From contig JAANSK020044465.1 in assembly GCA_011763485.2 (NCBI GenBank), positions 1 to 43,019 of the forward strand: 43,019 nucleotides of DNA, read 5' to 3'. This DNA comes from Isoetes engelmannii. Lineage: Eukaryota > Streptophyta > Lycopodiopsida > Isoetales > Isoetaceae. Position numbers and translations under genes: made by a program. The notes beneath the pieces are model-generated. The model searched no databases. It was not told where the DNA came from and saw only the letters and a list, made by a program, of their open reading frames with translations. Shown piece after piece: positions 10,957 through 21,143 of this stretch; the stretch's first letter is position 1, and the number at the start of each line of letters is the position of its first letter.

Positions 10957-11757
10957 CTACCATATAGGTTGGAGAGAAGGAGGACAATCTTCAATAGACC
11001 CATGTTCTATATTAGAAGACCATCTCTTTGATCGCATCTGTAAACATTCTGTACCTAAGGTGAGTCCTACAAAATAAGAGAATAAGACACATGCATTATA
11101 TTTGATGAAGTATAAATATGAGAATTTAACACTGGCAAGAGCTAATTTTCCGTATAACGGACTGCCATCCAAACTCGAGTCCATATGTGGCAATATAACT
11201 GAAGAACTGGCTTCTTTGAATGAATATACTCACTATGAATAACAGTCTCATGCAAGTACTATTTTGAATACATGTATTTTGATTTGCACGTTGCAGCAAT
11301 TATCATTTGCTGCAATACCCAAAGACAACCAGCTTGTTAACATAACAGAGCTCCAAGGGTAAACCGCTATTATCAGCAAGGAATTTCCTGAGATAGGTAC
11401 TCTATAGATTCACAAACAGTGTTCATCAATTGTCACACATTTATGAAGCTCTACATATATCAAGACGCTTAAGCACTCTCCTACACCTTTGTAATGGTCC
11501 TGCCTTATCAACCCTCAATCTAAACCTTTCCCCAAAATTCCAAGTTAAATCTAGCGCAGCGTTATTTGTTGGTTATTTGTTGCAGGTTCCGATTCAGTGC
11601 TCATTGATATGCCGCTCTGCAAAAGGTAAACAGGAGTCAAACAAAGGCTTGAGTGAAACCTTCTTAAGGCAGAGAAAGAAGCTCGAACAAATATGAAGCC
11701 TCCAAATATTTCCAAGCTCTGCGCCATCTCCATCTCCATCTTCGACAGTAATGGCAT
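10957..11757 (-). other. CACTA interior, possible captured exons (unidentified)
   Basis: On the minus strand there are gene-like splice signals: an acceptor-like TTATTTTGTAG near 11069, and TTACCTTTTGCAG near 11620. A short open frame at 11551-11757 starts MPLLSKMEMEMAQSLEIFGG. No protein family is recognised, and the frames are short. These may be further captured host fragments or chance. Confidence 0.25.
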
Positions 11758-12257
11758 CCCATTTTCAAAGGGGTAAACAGTAATCTACCTACATGTCTTT
11801 GTAGAAGGGGAAAACCTTAGCATGGGCAACATGCATTTTGCCCAAGGAGACAGAGAGATCTTTCTGTGGCGCCATTAAGGTATTCTGGTAGGTGTTTCAA
11901 TTCACATGGAGACGCAATGAGATGGGATGCACAAACACGTCATTCCATGCCTTTTGTTAATACGAAAATAAGGCACAGCCTGCTCGTGATTTTGTTTTCT
12001 TACTTCACCTTGTCCTGTGTGTATGCAGGGCTAATTGCTCTGTTTTTAGAAAAAGAGCTTCTTTTTCCAACAAAGGGATTTCAATCTACACGCTTCATTT
12101 CTAGCTCTTCAAAACAAATATAACGCAAGGCAGAGCTTTGCAAGCAGCAACTTACACCCTAAAAAAGGAAAAACTCTATATCAAAGAAGCAGAACCATAC
12201 CTTGTATGAAGCGATCACAGTCCGGATTACAGTCACAGATTTAAAACTACCTCAATC

Positions 12258-12265
12258 TATTTATA
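12258..12265 (-). promoter_or_regulatory. TATA-like box on the minus strand
   Basis: TATAAATA on the minus strand is followed after about 55 bases by a donor-like CATACAAG|GTATGG (near 12200), as in a captured promoter plus first exon. It lies inside the CACTA. There is no expression evidence. Confidence 0.35.
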
Positions 12266-12706
12266 CTCAGAGAAATCCACAGAAATCTTCACAATATCCG
12301 GCATCCAAATGCCACAGAATTGCTGGAGGTTTGCCACAGAATTGCTGGCAGTTTGCGGATCACATGAATCTTCATCGATGGAGCTCCACGAAAGATCAAG
12401 AAGCCACATGCTGGCGCTTGGCAGACCACAGAGCCATCTTGATGAGCCCTAATCGCTTCCTCTACCCACATAAATCACATATTTATTTTGTTTCTAGGCG
12501 GACGAAATGACCGACGATGGAGTAGGAAGCCAGCTCCAAAGCAGAGCTTGTGATCTACTGGTGACAGATGCGGTCTGGTGGTGAAGAACATGGGAAGACC
12601 AAGAAATAGAGAGAAATCAAAAGAAAACCTTAAACGTAGACTGGGTCTTGCTGAATCCAGGGCAAAGCAAGGGTAGATTGCCGGAGTAGAGCTTGTGGAT
12701 GAGCGC

Positions 12707-12784
12707 CTTATATAGTCGATCCAAGGCGGGCAGAGCCGAGATCGCTTGCAAAGCAAGAAACGGGATTGCTTGCAAAGCAAGAAA
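12707..12784 (-). promoter_or_regulatory. TATA box with upstream direct repeats (minus strand)
   Basis: CTATATAAGG at about 12707-12716 is a strong plant TATA box on the minus strand. Just upstream lie two exact 17-bp copies of GCTTGCAAAGCAAGAAA (12744-12760, 12768-12784; period 24), each with a CTTGC/GCAAG inverted core. Downstream on the minus strand is CT-rich leader-like sequence. It looks like a host promoter captured by the CACTA; the gene it came from is not recognised. Confidence 0.45.
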
Positions 12785-12884
12785 TTTGACAACACACGTC
12801 CAACTCTCCATCGGCTATTGTTCTGCACACCATGCAATTTGCTGTCGACATTTGAATGGAGGAATATTAGAATCTAAGGAATAG

Positions 12885-13555
12885 AATCTTCGGAACAAGG
12901 ATTATATATGTTAGATAGTACATTTCTTTTGCAATTTCTGCGGGTTACTTTATTATTTTCTTATGTGAAGCCTCTGAACTTATTCATGCACTATGGTGCT
13001 TATCTCCAATTTCCAATGATTATAGCTCTGCAGTATTACTGGTATGCATCATGTTGTCTCCATGCAGTAAAGATGCCAGAAATCAATAGGTTTCTTCTTT
13101 GTTTAAGATGTTCTTTACTAGCTTAAGATCTTATTATTCTCCTTTCTCGAAATCTTTATACACTTTTGAATGCTTAGAGTTCTACAAGGTTTGATTTGTT
13201 GTCATAATATTGGTTACTAACTTATAGTTTCTTCTTTCTTATAGGATTTATTCACCTGCAGAATTGTAAGGATGTTTGCTTGTGGACAAGCATCAATTAT
13301 GGAGAGTAGGCAAAGCTTCTGATTTTCTGCTTGCGTATGTTGCTTTTATTTTTGGCAGCTCAAATTGTAACAAATTTATTATAATAAAATGACGTTTGAT
13401 ATTTTGGATTCCTTGCTCAATCTTACCTTCAAAACTTGGGATTGCTACATTTTTTTTATATTCCTCGTGTGCACTCTTTTTGAATCTGCTTGTAATTTAG
13501 TAAAGGTTTTCATTTTTTATCTGGCTATAAATGGTTTTGCTAACAGAGACATGTG
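12885..13555. other. CACTA interior, no gene seen
   Basis: T-rich sequence with intron-like composition. No conserved coding pattern on either strand. Confidence 0.4.
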
Positions 13556-13559
13556 GATG

Positions 13560-14035
13560 TAACTAATTGACAAGATATAGTTAGTAGGTGGCTACAAATA
13601 TGATGAAATATTGACAAAATGTATGTCATCTTGGTGATTAGATTGCCCCAAATATGAGTTATGTATACTAATAATTTTGTTGCAAGCGTGTTGTTAGTGC
13701 TAAAACATTTGACAATATAATGCAATAGACTTCTTAAAATCTTTGATGCTATTTTGACAATACAATGGAATACACATCTTCAAAACTAGCAAAAACGTTG
13801 ATGTTATCTTGTCACTTGGGTGATGCAACTTGGTTACAAATGATCATTATGACGACCATTGTGGCAAACCATCAAGCCACAAGGTTGATGCAATGGTTGT
13901 CACTCGGGTGACAACTATGCGGCAAATGATCGCGTCATGTTTAACGTCAAGAATGTGACAAGAACGGGAGTTATGGAGGTTCTATTTGTGTCAACAATTT
14001 TGACGTTGTACTTGACAAAACAATCACCCTTCTCT
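13560..14035. repeat. CACTA right subterminal repeat region
   Basis: Many short TTGACAA, GGTGACAA and TGTCAAGAA-type motifs mirror those inside the left end, just before the terminal repeat that ends at 14042. Confidence 0.7.
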
Positions 14036-14235
14036 TGTAGTGACCCCCACTGAAACAATTCCTGCAATTCTAGCCTGTCCACTTGGCATGCCACGTCATC
14101 TACTTCAAACCTCTACCATTGGATCTTCTTAATTACTAATCTACGGCTAAGGAAATTAGTTAAGCTGTGAATTTCAGACGTAAGCTTAGATGTCTTTATG
14201 TTTCTCCCAAAGACACACCATTGCCCTCGGGATTG

Positions 14236-14315
14236 GGGCAAACTAGAGAGAGAATAGAGAGAGACTTTGAGATAGAGAAACTAGAGAGAGAATAGCGAGA
14301 AAGAGAAGAGAAATG
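14236..14315. repeat. GA-rich minisatellite, left part
   Basis: Units of the ACTAGAGAGAGAA type, the same as the array at 16366-16713. The LINE at about 14316-16365 appears to have inserted into a once continuous array. Confidence 0.7.
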
Positions 14316-15652
14316 AAATGAAATGAAATATATTATTTACGTCTGCGAGACCGCCAGGTCTATAAGAAGTTCAAAACAGTACATCACCAAGTGTAAAACA
14401 AATCATCCAATGCATCGTCAGATAACAATGCACTGACTCTCCCCATCTCTTCCTCCACTTCCCCATCTATAGTTTCTAGAAAAGCATCTCTGTGCTCCAG
14501 GACGTCAAGTATATATGCACCAATCATAGCACATGGGAGATCAAAGAAATCAACAAGTGTACAGGCCTGTATTCCATGCTTAACACAGAAATCCATATAG
14601 GCTGGACACTGGAGAAGCACATGTGCCTCATCCTCGAGCGCACTACTACCACATGCTCTGCATAATCTAAGCTCGTGTGGGATATCGCTCCATCTGCCTA
14701 TTTCAACCCCTAGCCTATGGGAGCTCAGTCTCATTCTGCAGATGGCTTGTCTATGTTTAACAGAAATATTTTCTTGCAAATACTTGCCTCCACATAACAT
14801 GGGATTGATACAGGTTTTGTAGAACTCCTTCTTTACTGCACTTTCCCGCCATCTCACCCGAGTGACATTTTCCATGACTCAGGCACGTATATCACTTTGA
14901 TTGGGTTCCAAATCCTCCATGTGCATACCCCATCTTGACATCCAAATATCTATGTCTGCAAACCACCCTTTTGTGTGTGTCTCCTCTAAGGCAATCCGTG
15001 GTAAACTATCAGCTGGCATAACATATAAAACTTTGTGAACATAGCTAAGAGTCTTGCAGAGTGCTTCTGCTTCCAAAGGGAGCATTTCACATTCCATTAG
15101 CAACATGTCATAAGGCGTATGCATTTTAGTTCCGAGCTCAGCACGAAAAAATCTGTTCTGTATTTTTTCAATTTTCTTCCACCTATCCAGAGCCAATCCT
15201 GGGCCCTAGACCTCGCATCCATACAGCACCACCGACTGCACCAAAGCAATATATAAATGCTTCTTCATACTAAAGTTCAAGAGATCTGCCTTCCTGCATC
15301 TGCGCTGCATAGCATATAGAGCCTTAAGCCCACCATCTGCTTTTTGCTCAGCCGCTAGGTTCCAATTTGGACTTTTATCTACAATCATACCAAGGTATTT
15401 ATAAATGTCCGCAATATCAACGGGTTTACCCTCGTAGAAAACTTTCACATGATCTACCTTCGTAGCCCCAAACACTACTATCTTGGTCTTAGCCATATTA
15501 ACCCGCATGCTTTTAGCATCACAGAAGCTACTCAATGCATCCAAGTGCCTTTGTAGACCTGCCACACTTCTAGATAATGTGACGACCATACGGGTATTCG
15601 TACACAGTATACTCGTATGGACAGGAGATGGTCGTCACACAAAGTACAAAAG

Positions 15653-15727
15653 GTTAGTTGCACAAGGCAGGACTTGAACTCACAACCTTATAGTTGCAAG
15701 TCTCACATCTCTGCCAAGTGCGCTATG
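15653..15727 (-). repeat. tRNA-like segment (A- and B-box-like) inside the LTR, antisense
   Basis: On the minus strand the sequence reads TAGCGCACTTGGCAGAGATG, like a tRNA A box and D arm, then about 30 bases later GAGTTCAAGTCCTGC, like a B box and T loop (consensus GGTTCGANTCC). Stem pairing is poor, so it is not a working tRNA; it may be a tRNA-derived SINE piece. Confidence 0.4.
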
Positions 15728-15818
15728 CATATGTGTTGAAGACATTCCCTTAGATCATGTTATTATGCAAAGCGGATCTAGGAGGTTCTAGAACATTCCA
15801 GAACCTACATGCATGCAG

Positions 15819-15903
15819 GACACTTGGCGCAACCTGGTCCAGACACTTGGCGCATTCTCATCCAGACGCTTGGCGCAATCTCGTCCAGACGCTTGGCGCG
15901 ATC
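15819..15903. repeat. 23-bp tandem repeat in the LTR, 3.7 copies
   Basis: Units beginning GAC(A/G)CTTGGCGCAA and ending TCCA run from 15819 at a 23-bp period (15819, 15842, 15865, 15888). Confidence 0.8.
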
Positions 15904-16365
15904 ATGGCCGTTGAACTAGATATATATGGAGACGTCTCATTCTTGTCGAACCATTCCGGTTCATCACCAGTTTTGAGCCTTCTAGTCCTTGCCTCTTGTT
16001 CTTGCTTGCCTTCGGGCCATTGTATTCCAGATTCTTGATCATATATCAGATTTCTTGCTGGTTCTTCGTGTATTTCTCTAGTATTTTCCTTGTCATTCAC
16101 GTAGGTTCATGACAGATAATAGCACAACATCGTCTGCATATAGCAATAGCATAAGAACATATCCATGCAAAAGCGTCCCACCACCCCCATCCTGAGCTAT
16201 CCAATCTTCCAATTGATCAATGAAAAGACCAAAAAGAGTGGGTGACAGCGGGCAACCCTGCTTAACCCCCACATTGCTCACAACACACTCCTCATTGGAG
16301 TAAGGAAAAGAGAGTTGAACGAGGACCTTATCATATAGCGTTGCAACTGCGTGTCTATAAGCAGG

Positions 16366-16713
16366 AGACTAGAGAGAGAAACTAGAGAGAGAAATTAGAG
16401 AGAAAAATCAGCTAAGCAAGGAAACTAGAGAGAGAAACTCTAGAGAGAGAAACTAGAGAGCGAAACTACAGAGAGAGAAACGAGAGAAAGAATATAGAGA
16501 GGAATTAGAGAGAGAGAAATTGAAGAGATAATACTTAAAGAGAGACAGAAGAAACTAGAGAGAGAATAGAACTAGAAAGAGAAACTAGAAAGATAGATAA
16601 ACTAGAGAGAGAAATTAGAGAGAGAGAGAGTATAAAGAGGGAGAAACTAGAGAGAATACATAGAGAGATAGAGACTAGATAGAGAAACTAGAGAAAGAAT
16701 ATAGAGAGAGAAA
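16366..16713. repeat. GA-rich minisatellite, right part
   Basis: Irregular units of the ACTAGAGAGAGAAA type with spacers. It is the continuation of the array at 14236-14315 on the far side of the LINE. Confidence 0.8.
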
Positions 16714-17889
16714 TCCCCCATCAAACGTTTGCCCCAAGCCTGCCCTACTGCTAGTTCTTTTGTGCCAGTGGTGCCTCTTTTTCGGTGCCGTTGGATCATC
16801 ATTCCAGTGCCTAAAAATGTTTCCGACCCGTTCGGACTTTGATGGGCGTTTTTTCCTAGGTAATAGCTCCCGTTACCTCACATTTTAGAAAATAATCGTG
16901 GCCAAGGGCAACAGAGCAATGGTATGTCGTGTTCCAAATATAACAAAGTCGCCCATCACCATAGTCTTACAACGGAGCGGAGGCAGTGCTTCACAACTTT
17001 ACGATCAAAAGCTATGGAAAATAAGGGAGGCTCTGTTTTGTTATGTTTTGTCTTTTTTCTTTTTAAGGTTTGCATGGATGGTAGCAAAGGAGCAAGATAC
17101 AAATTGGTAATCCTGATAATAGGTATTCAGAGAGGAAAACACAACTTCGTTTAGATTTTCTCAGTGTCTTTTGTGATTATGGATACTCTTGTGATTCTGG
17201 ATATGTCTAAACCCTTCAATTTTTAGAAAGAGTGATTTTTGTGTCCATGATCATATTGATACCATCCTTCGGAGCAGATTTGCTATTCTGCAAAACCAAG
17301 CAAGCTCGGGCATTCATTGCTATTGAGCTTGATTGATTTGTTGTTGCATGTTTCGTTCTAGAAACATCAAATTAGCATTTTCTTAAAAGCAACTCCTCGG
17401 CCTTATTGCTTCACAGCAAGTAGGAAAATTAATATGTTGGTAGGGAACAGTGGTAAACCATTATGGTTCTCAGATATGAAAAGTTTATACCATTGTAATT
17501 GTGCTTACTTACAACAAGGCTTTTTTCTATTGGTTTTATCATTTCGATCAAACTAGGAGACGATATCTTATCTTCCTTTCATCTTTCTGGTTTGCCTTCC
17601 AGACTTTCTTTTGTAGATAAGGAGCACAAAATCTACCGCATTTAGTCTTCCTAGCATGTTTGCTTCACCATAAAGTGTCTCTATTTTGCAAGGTAACTAT
17701 GTCCTTTCTTTTGACTTGGGTTGTGGTATCCAAATTAATTTATTTTGGTGATATATGTAAAGGTGGTATTACGTCGCACAAACTACTTAATAAACTTGGC
17801 ATTATTACATGCTATCCATTTTACTATTAAAGGCTAAATGGTAAGAGGCCCTTGCTACCATATAGAATTTATATTAACGATTCCCCAAT
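16714..17889. other. No gene seen
   Basis: Intergenic-looking sequence. Short frames such as 16898-17154 have no recognisable motif. The stretch is T-rich with scattered intron-like tracts. Confidence 0.4.
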
Positions 17890-19175
17890 TAGCTCTCTGC
17901 TCCAGCTCTTATTGCTGCTTTGGCTCCTGCTCATGTTGTTGTTGCTGCTCCTGTGGTTGCTCTGACTTCTACTCCAGTCGAAGCTCGTGCTCTTGCTCCT
18001 GTTGATGCATATGCTCCTTTGATACTCCGGCTCCTACTCATGTGGTTGTTGCACCACCTGTTGTATCCCATTCCCCTAGGGAATATGCCTTTGTATGGTG
18101 TATTGGAACTGTATGGGGTTTCCTTGGCAGAAAGCGATACGTGGATATAGGTCAAGGGTCAGCATGAGCGCCCATTGTCCATTGTTGCCTATTATTTTCC
18201 ACATGTTGACTCTCCCATTTATCACAACCACCTCGGCATGGATAGGCAGAGTCCTTATATCGATCTATATGATGACATACATCGTTTTCGGTAGAGGGGG
18301 CACGTTGTGTTGATCGGGGACTTCAATGCTCGTACCGCTGCATGCGGCACAATTCATAAGATTTAACCTTGACCATGGGGATGAACTGTGACTTGACACT
18401 GCGGCTGATGCCTGGCCCCACACATCGGCATATGCAACCCATCTTATCACGCGCTTTGGATGATAGTTGCTCCAGTTTTATGGCATTTTTTGACTTGGTC
18501 ATTTACATTAGTCTTCTTCGTCGGCCGGCATCTTCCTCTTACACTTGTCATCAGGGCAATCATGGTGGAGGATCTAGTGTGTTGGATTATCTCTTGGTAG
18601 CTGTGCCGAATCTTCTTTTTGTTACCCCATGTTCAGGTCGGCATGGCTAACCGGGTTGAGGAGGTAGATTCTGATCATCAATCCTCTTCACACTCGCTTG
18701 GCAGACACAACATGTCCACTATTAGTCCATTATGTATAGACCACCTTCCCTTTCTCCTAATTTATCATAAAGCTGAGTGTTATGTGCGCCTCCTCTTGGA
18801 TGATTTCCACCGTGTTCTACAACTCCCTGCTTTATTGCAGCAACATGGCAATTAGTCACCATGTTTTTTGCAGCGACAAAACGCTATTTTAGACTATTTT
18901 AGAACCCGACGACTCTATTGTCTCTCGCTTTCCTCGTTGTGCATGGTTTGATAGCCAATGCAAAGAGCTTAAGTGCTAGCTCCGCCTCGTCCATGACCTT
19001 GGGCTTCGTGTGCAAGCTATCAGGCAGTACAAAGTTTTTTTAAGTGGAAGAAGGTCCAGTACCTTGTGCAGCATCAACAAGATATGGTCTCCCTCCTTGA
19101 GAGCCATCCTAAAGCATTTTGTATAAAAGTCTTGTATAAACCCCTGCCCTTCCAAGCAAAGCTTTGGCAAAACAT
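17890..19175 (+). mobile_element. Decayed plus-strand LINE, endonuclease region and linker
   Basis: The first part (17890-18050) is a low-complexity Ala/Pro/Val-coding run. VLIGDFNAR at 18307-18333 is the core of an APE-type endonuclease of non-LTR elements. Further on come SSSYTCHQGN and VLDYLLVAVPNLLF, and then DSDH at about 18666-18677, the SDH-type C-terminal endonuclease signature. A linker with CAWFDSQCKELK follows (about 18935-18975). No reverse transcriptase follows. Frame changes and stops are frequent, so this is a dead 5' part of an element of a different type from the three minus-strand LINEs. Confidence 0.7.
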
Positions 19176-20157
19176 ATCTCCCTCATCCAGTGTCAGCTTT
19201 CGGTGTGATTGGACTCGTCGGAAAGCTGGTTATGAGATATTTCTGATGGTATATGGTACATGTAGACTTGCATCACTTTTTCTATCCAAATCAGCCATTT
19301 TTCGAGAGGGGCTGTTAGGGTCCTTGCGGCAGTCGACAAATCTTGACAGGCCTCAACTTTTGCATCTAGAGTCCATTTTCTGCTTGCTTGGGCTCGTCGG
19401 GAAGTTGGTTATGTAAAGCTTTTTGATGGGATATGGTTTGTGTATGTTTAGATCTCCTAGCCCCATTTTTGGTGGTTTGCATTTATGTTGTCTTGCTTCA
19501 GCCGGTTGGATCCTCCTTATCCTTTGAGCTTTTGGTCCAAGATGTTTGGGGATATCCACAGCCCTCAGTTCTTACAAACCAGCAGTGGAAAGTACTAGAT
19601 GAGAGAGCTTGCTCCTGACTTAAGAGCTCTATCCCTGGTTTACTTTGGGTTAGAAAGCAGGTTGCCTCAGTGCTTACAAACCAGCGGTGAAAGTATTAGC
19701 TGAGTGAGCTTGCTGCTCATTTAAGAGCTCTGCCTCTCGATTTGCTTTGGGTTAGCAAACAGGTACTGCGCGCACTTTGTCTTCGCAGTCGTGGCTAAGG
19801 CAGATAGCAGCACTCATGTTCCTTTGCTACCCAATGCAGAGTGTGCTACTGCATGGACACATCGCATCTACAATCAGAGTGCGACAGTTGAAAAGCAAAA
19901 GCAAGCCGATTAGATGCACATACTGTAAAGGCCACTCATGCCATATGCCTACGCCAGCAAACTCTGGACAAGTGAATCTCGCTCGTATCCCAGTACGCGC
20001 ACGTAATCGTGGATGCTGGGGACGACACGCATGCAGTAGGACCTGCCTCTGGCAGCACTGATCCCGGAATGTTGCCCCATGCAGACCCCTCTTTAGCCCC
20101 ATTAGAACATGGTGTTTCTGCCCAGCTGCAGTAGTGCAGCTGAACATACTGCCGCTA
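19176..20157 (+). other. Decayed sequence with internal duplications
   Basis: Two blocks are duplicated in diverged form: GGACTCGTCGGAAAGCTGGT-like (about 19210 and 19390), and CTTACAAACCAGC...TAAGAGCTCT-like (about 19570-19660 and 19670-19765). Around 19760-19910 one frame reads AVVAKADSSTHVPLLPNAEC, protein-like but unrecognised and stopped soon after. It may be the remainder of the upstream LINE. Confidence 0.35.
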
Positions 20158-20569
20158 GGGTGAGAGGACACTAGGGTGTACCACTTTTGGAACCCTACAA
20201 AATACTTACATAGAGTACTTTTTGTACTGGTATTTTTTGTTCTTTCTTTCCATCAAAATCAATAAAAAAATTGGAAATAGAAGTCCCCAGGGGTCTCACC
20301 TATGTATATGGGGATACGTCATATGCGTGCAAGGAGTCCATACATACGTAGATTGGACAATCCAATTTCCCAGCCCCTTTCCATACATGTAGTTATGGAC
20401 TGCCTTAATAGATATATGGGAAACTTACAAAAATGCCCCTCACATTAAGGGCAATTTCGAAAATGCCCTTCAAATATCTAAAATTTCCAAAATGCCCTTC
20501 GGGCAGGCAACGGGTAGCTGCGAAGGTTTAGTCTCTTAATCAGGGATTGATTAACGGCCATTCCTAATT

Positions 20570-20880
20570 GGGTGAGAGCATGCTAGGGTGTGGCAAAAAA
20601 AGTACCCAAAAAGTACCCAAAAAGGTACCCAGCACTGGGTACTGGGAACTTGTATAAATGTCTCAATAAACAACAAGTTAAGAACTGATTCACTCATTTT
20701 AGTTTCTACTAGTATTGTTATTATCTTAATACTACAGATTGACATGTTCTTGACTTTTGTTTCAAACCTTTTTTTATTGATTTTGATGGAAAGAAAAAAC
20801 AGAAAGTACCAGTACTAGAAGTACTCTGTGTAAGTACTTTGGGGGTTCCAAAAGTGGCACACCCTAGTGTGCTCTCACCC
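20570..20880 (-). mobile_element. Deletion-derivative MITE of the same MULE family, inverted
   Basis: The element is bounded by GGGTGAGAGCATGCTAGGG and its near inverted copy. Its left half (to about 20757) matches the reversed right terminus of the MULE (24960-25167: GTACCCAAAAAGGTAC, CTCAATAAACAACAA, ACTAGTATTGT). Its right half matches the reversed left terminus (20158-20280: CACTTTTGGAACCC, TTTCCATCAAAATCAATAAA). It is thus a short internally deleted member inserted opposite to its parent. It has no target duplication that I could find. Confidence 0.7.
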
Positions 20881-21143
20881 AAATTTTCCAAGACGATTTT
20901 GCATCGTTGAACGTATGGAGCACAACCAAATCAACAACCAAATCAACAGGAGAAACTTGCCGTTGTTGTCGTTGAAGTCAATAATAGCAGATCAAATGAA
21001 GCAAGCTTGTGATTCAACGAGGTTTCTAAGCAATCTGTAGCTTTATTTTGTAGGTAAGATTGCTCCCTTGATTCTTAATTGCTCAAAATTGGCTACATTT
21101 TCAATTCAATTGGTACATTGAAGCAGCAGTAGGAGAGAAGAAA

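Larger units (their letters stand above)
7125..14042. mobile_element. Non-autonomous CACTA element, 6.9 kb, with captured gene pieces
   Basis: The left end is CACTACAAGAGGATGGGTG and the right end, reversed, is CACTACAAGAGAAGGGTG. Both ends are flanked by ACC (7122-7124, 14043-14045), the 3-bp duplication typical of CACTA (En/Spm). Subterminal DNA at both ends is packed with short TGTGTCAAAAT/TTGTGAC motifs, as in known CACTA elements where the transposase binds. No TNP2-type transposase was recognised in the interior, so the copy must rely on another element. The interior carries two exons of a MAK-like kinase, a putative captured 5' exon, and promoter-like minus-strand segments. This is the layout expected of a gene-capturing (Pack-type) CACTA. 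Confidence 0.85.
15573..16119. mobile_element. Solo LTR (537 bp) with 5-bp target duplication, inside a LINE
   Basis: The LTR spans 15578-16114. It starts TGTGACGACC, ends GTTCATGACA, and is flanked by GATAA at 15573-15577 and 16115-16119, interrupting the RT frame of the host LINE just after YADDVVLLS. Near its 5' end it can fold: CCATACGGGTAT and GTGACGACCAT each have reverse complements within 70 bases. A TATA-like GATATATATGG lies near 15919. The family also has the 216-bp copy at 970-1185. It is a solo relic; no internal region is present. Confidence 0.85.
14316..16365 (-). mobile_element. 5'-truncated LINE, non-L1 group, split by a solo LTR
   Basis: A minus-strand non-LTR retrotransposon. 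In coding order: PAYRHAVATLYDKVLVQLSF (about 16360), GVKQGCPLSPTLFGLFIDQL, catalytic YADD at 16129-16140 (YADDVVLLS), then a break by the inserted LTR at 15578-16114. It resumes with GLQRHLDALSSFC, KTKIVVFGA, KYLGMIVD, GGLKALYAM and LVQSVVLYGCEV, and ends in a zinc-finger-like CRAC...EDEAHVLLQCP near 14650. The tail on the minus strand is a CATTT-type repeat near 14316-14330. The endonuclease and the N-terminal RT are missing. Frame changes occur near 14877 and 15200. It is close in type to the LINE at 27126-29034. The target duplication is masked by the minisatellite it sits in. Confidence 0.85.

Noticed and set aside
12475-12884. Arginine- and leucine-rich frames on both strands
   Set aside because: They read through the TATA box, the 17-bp repeats and leader-like sequence; better explained as captured promoter DNA.
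20158-20880. A single 723-bp MITE bounded by the outer repeats
   Set aside because: The inner repeat at 20570 and the match of 20570-20757 to the right MULE terminus are better explained by a 311-bp derivative inside the MULE's left end.
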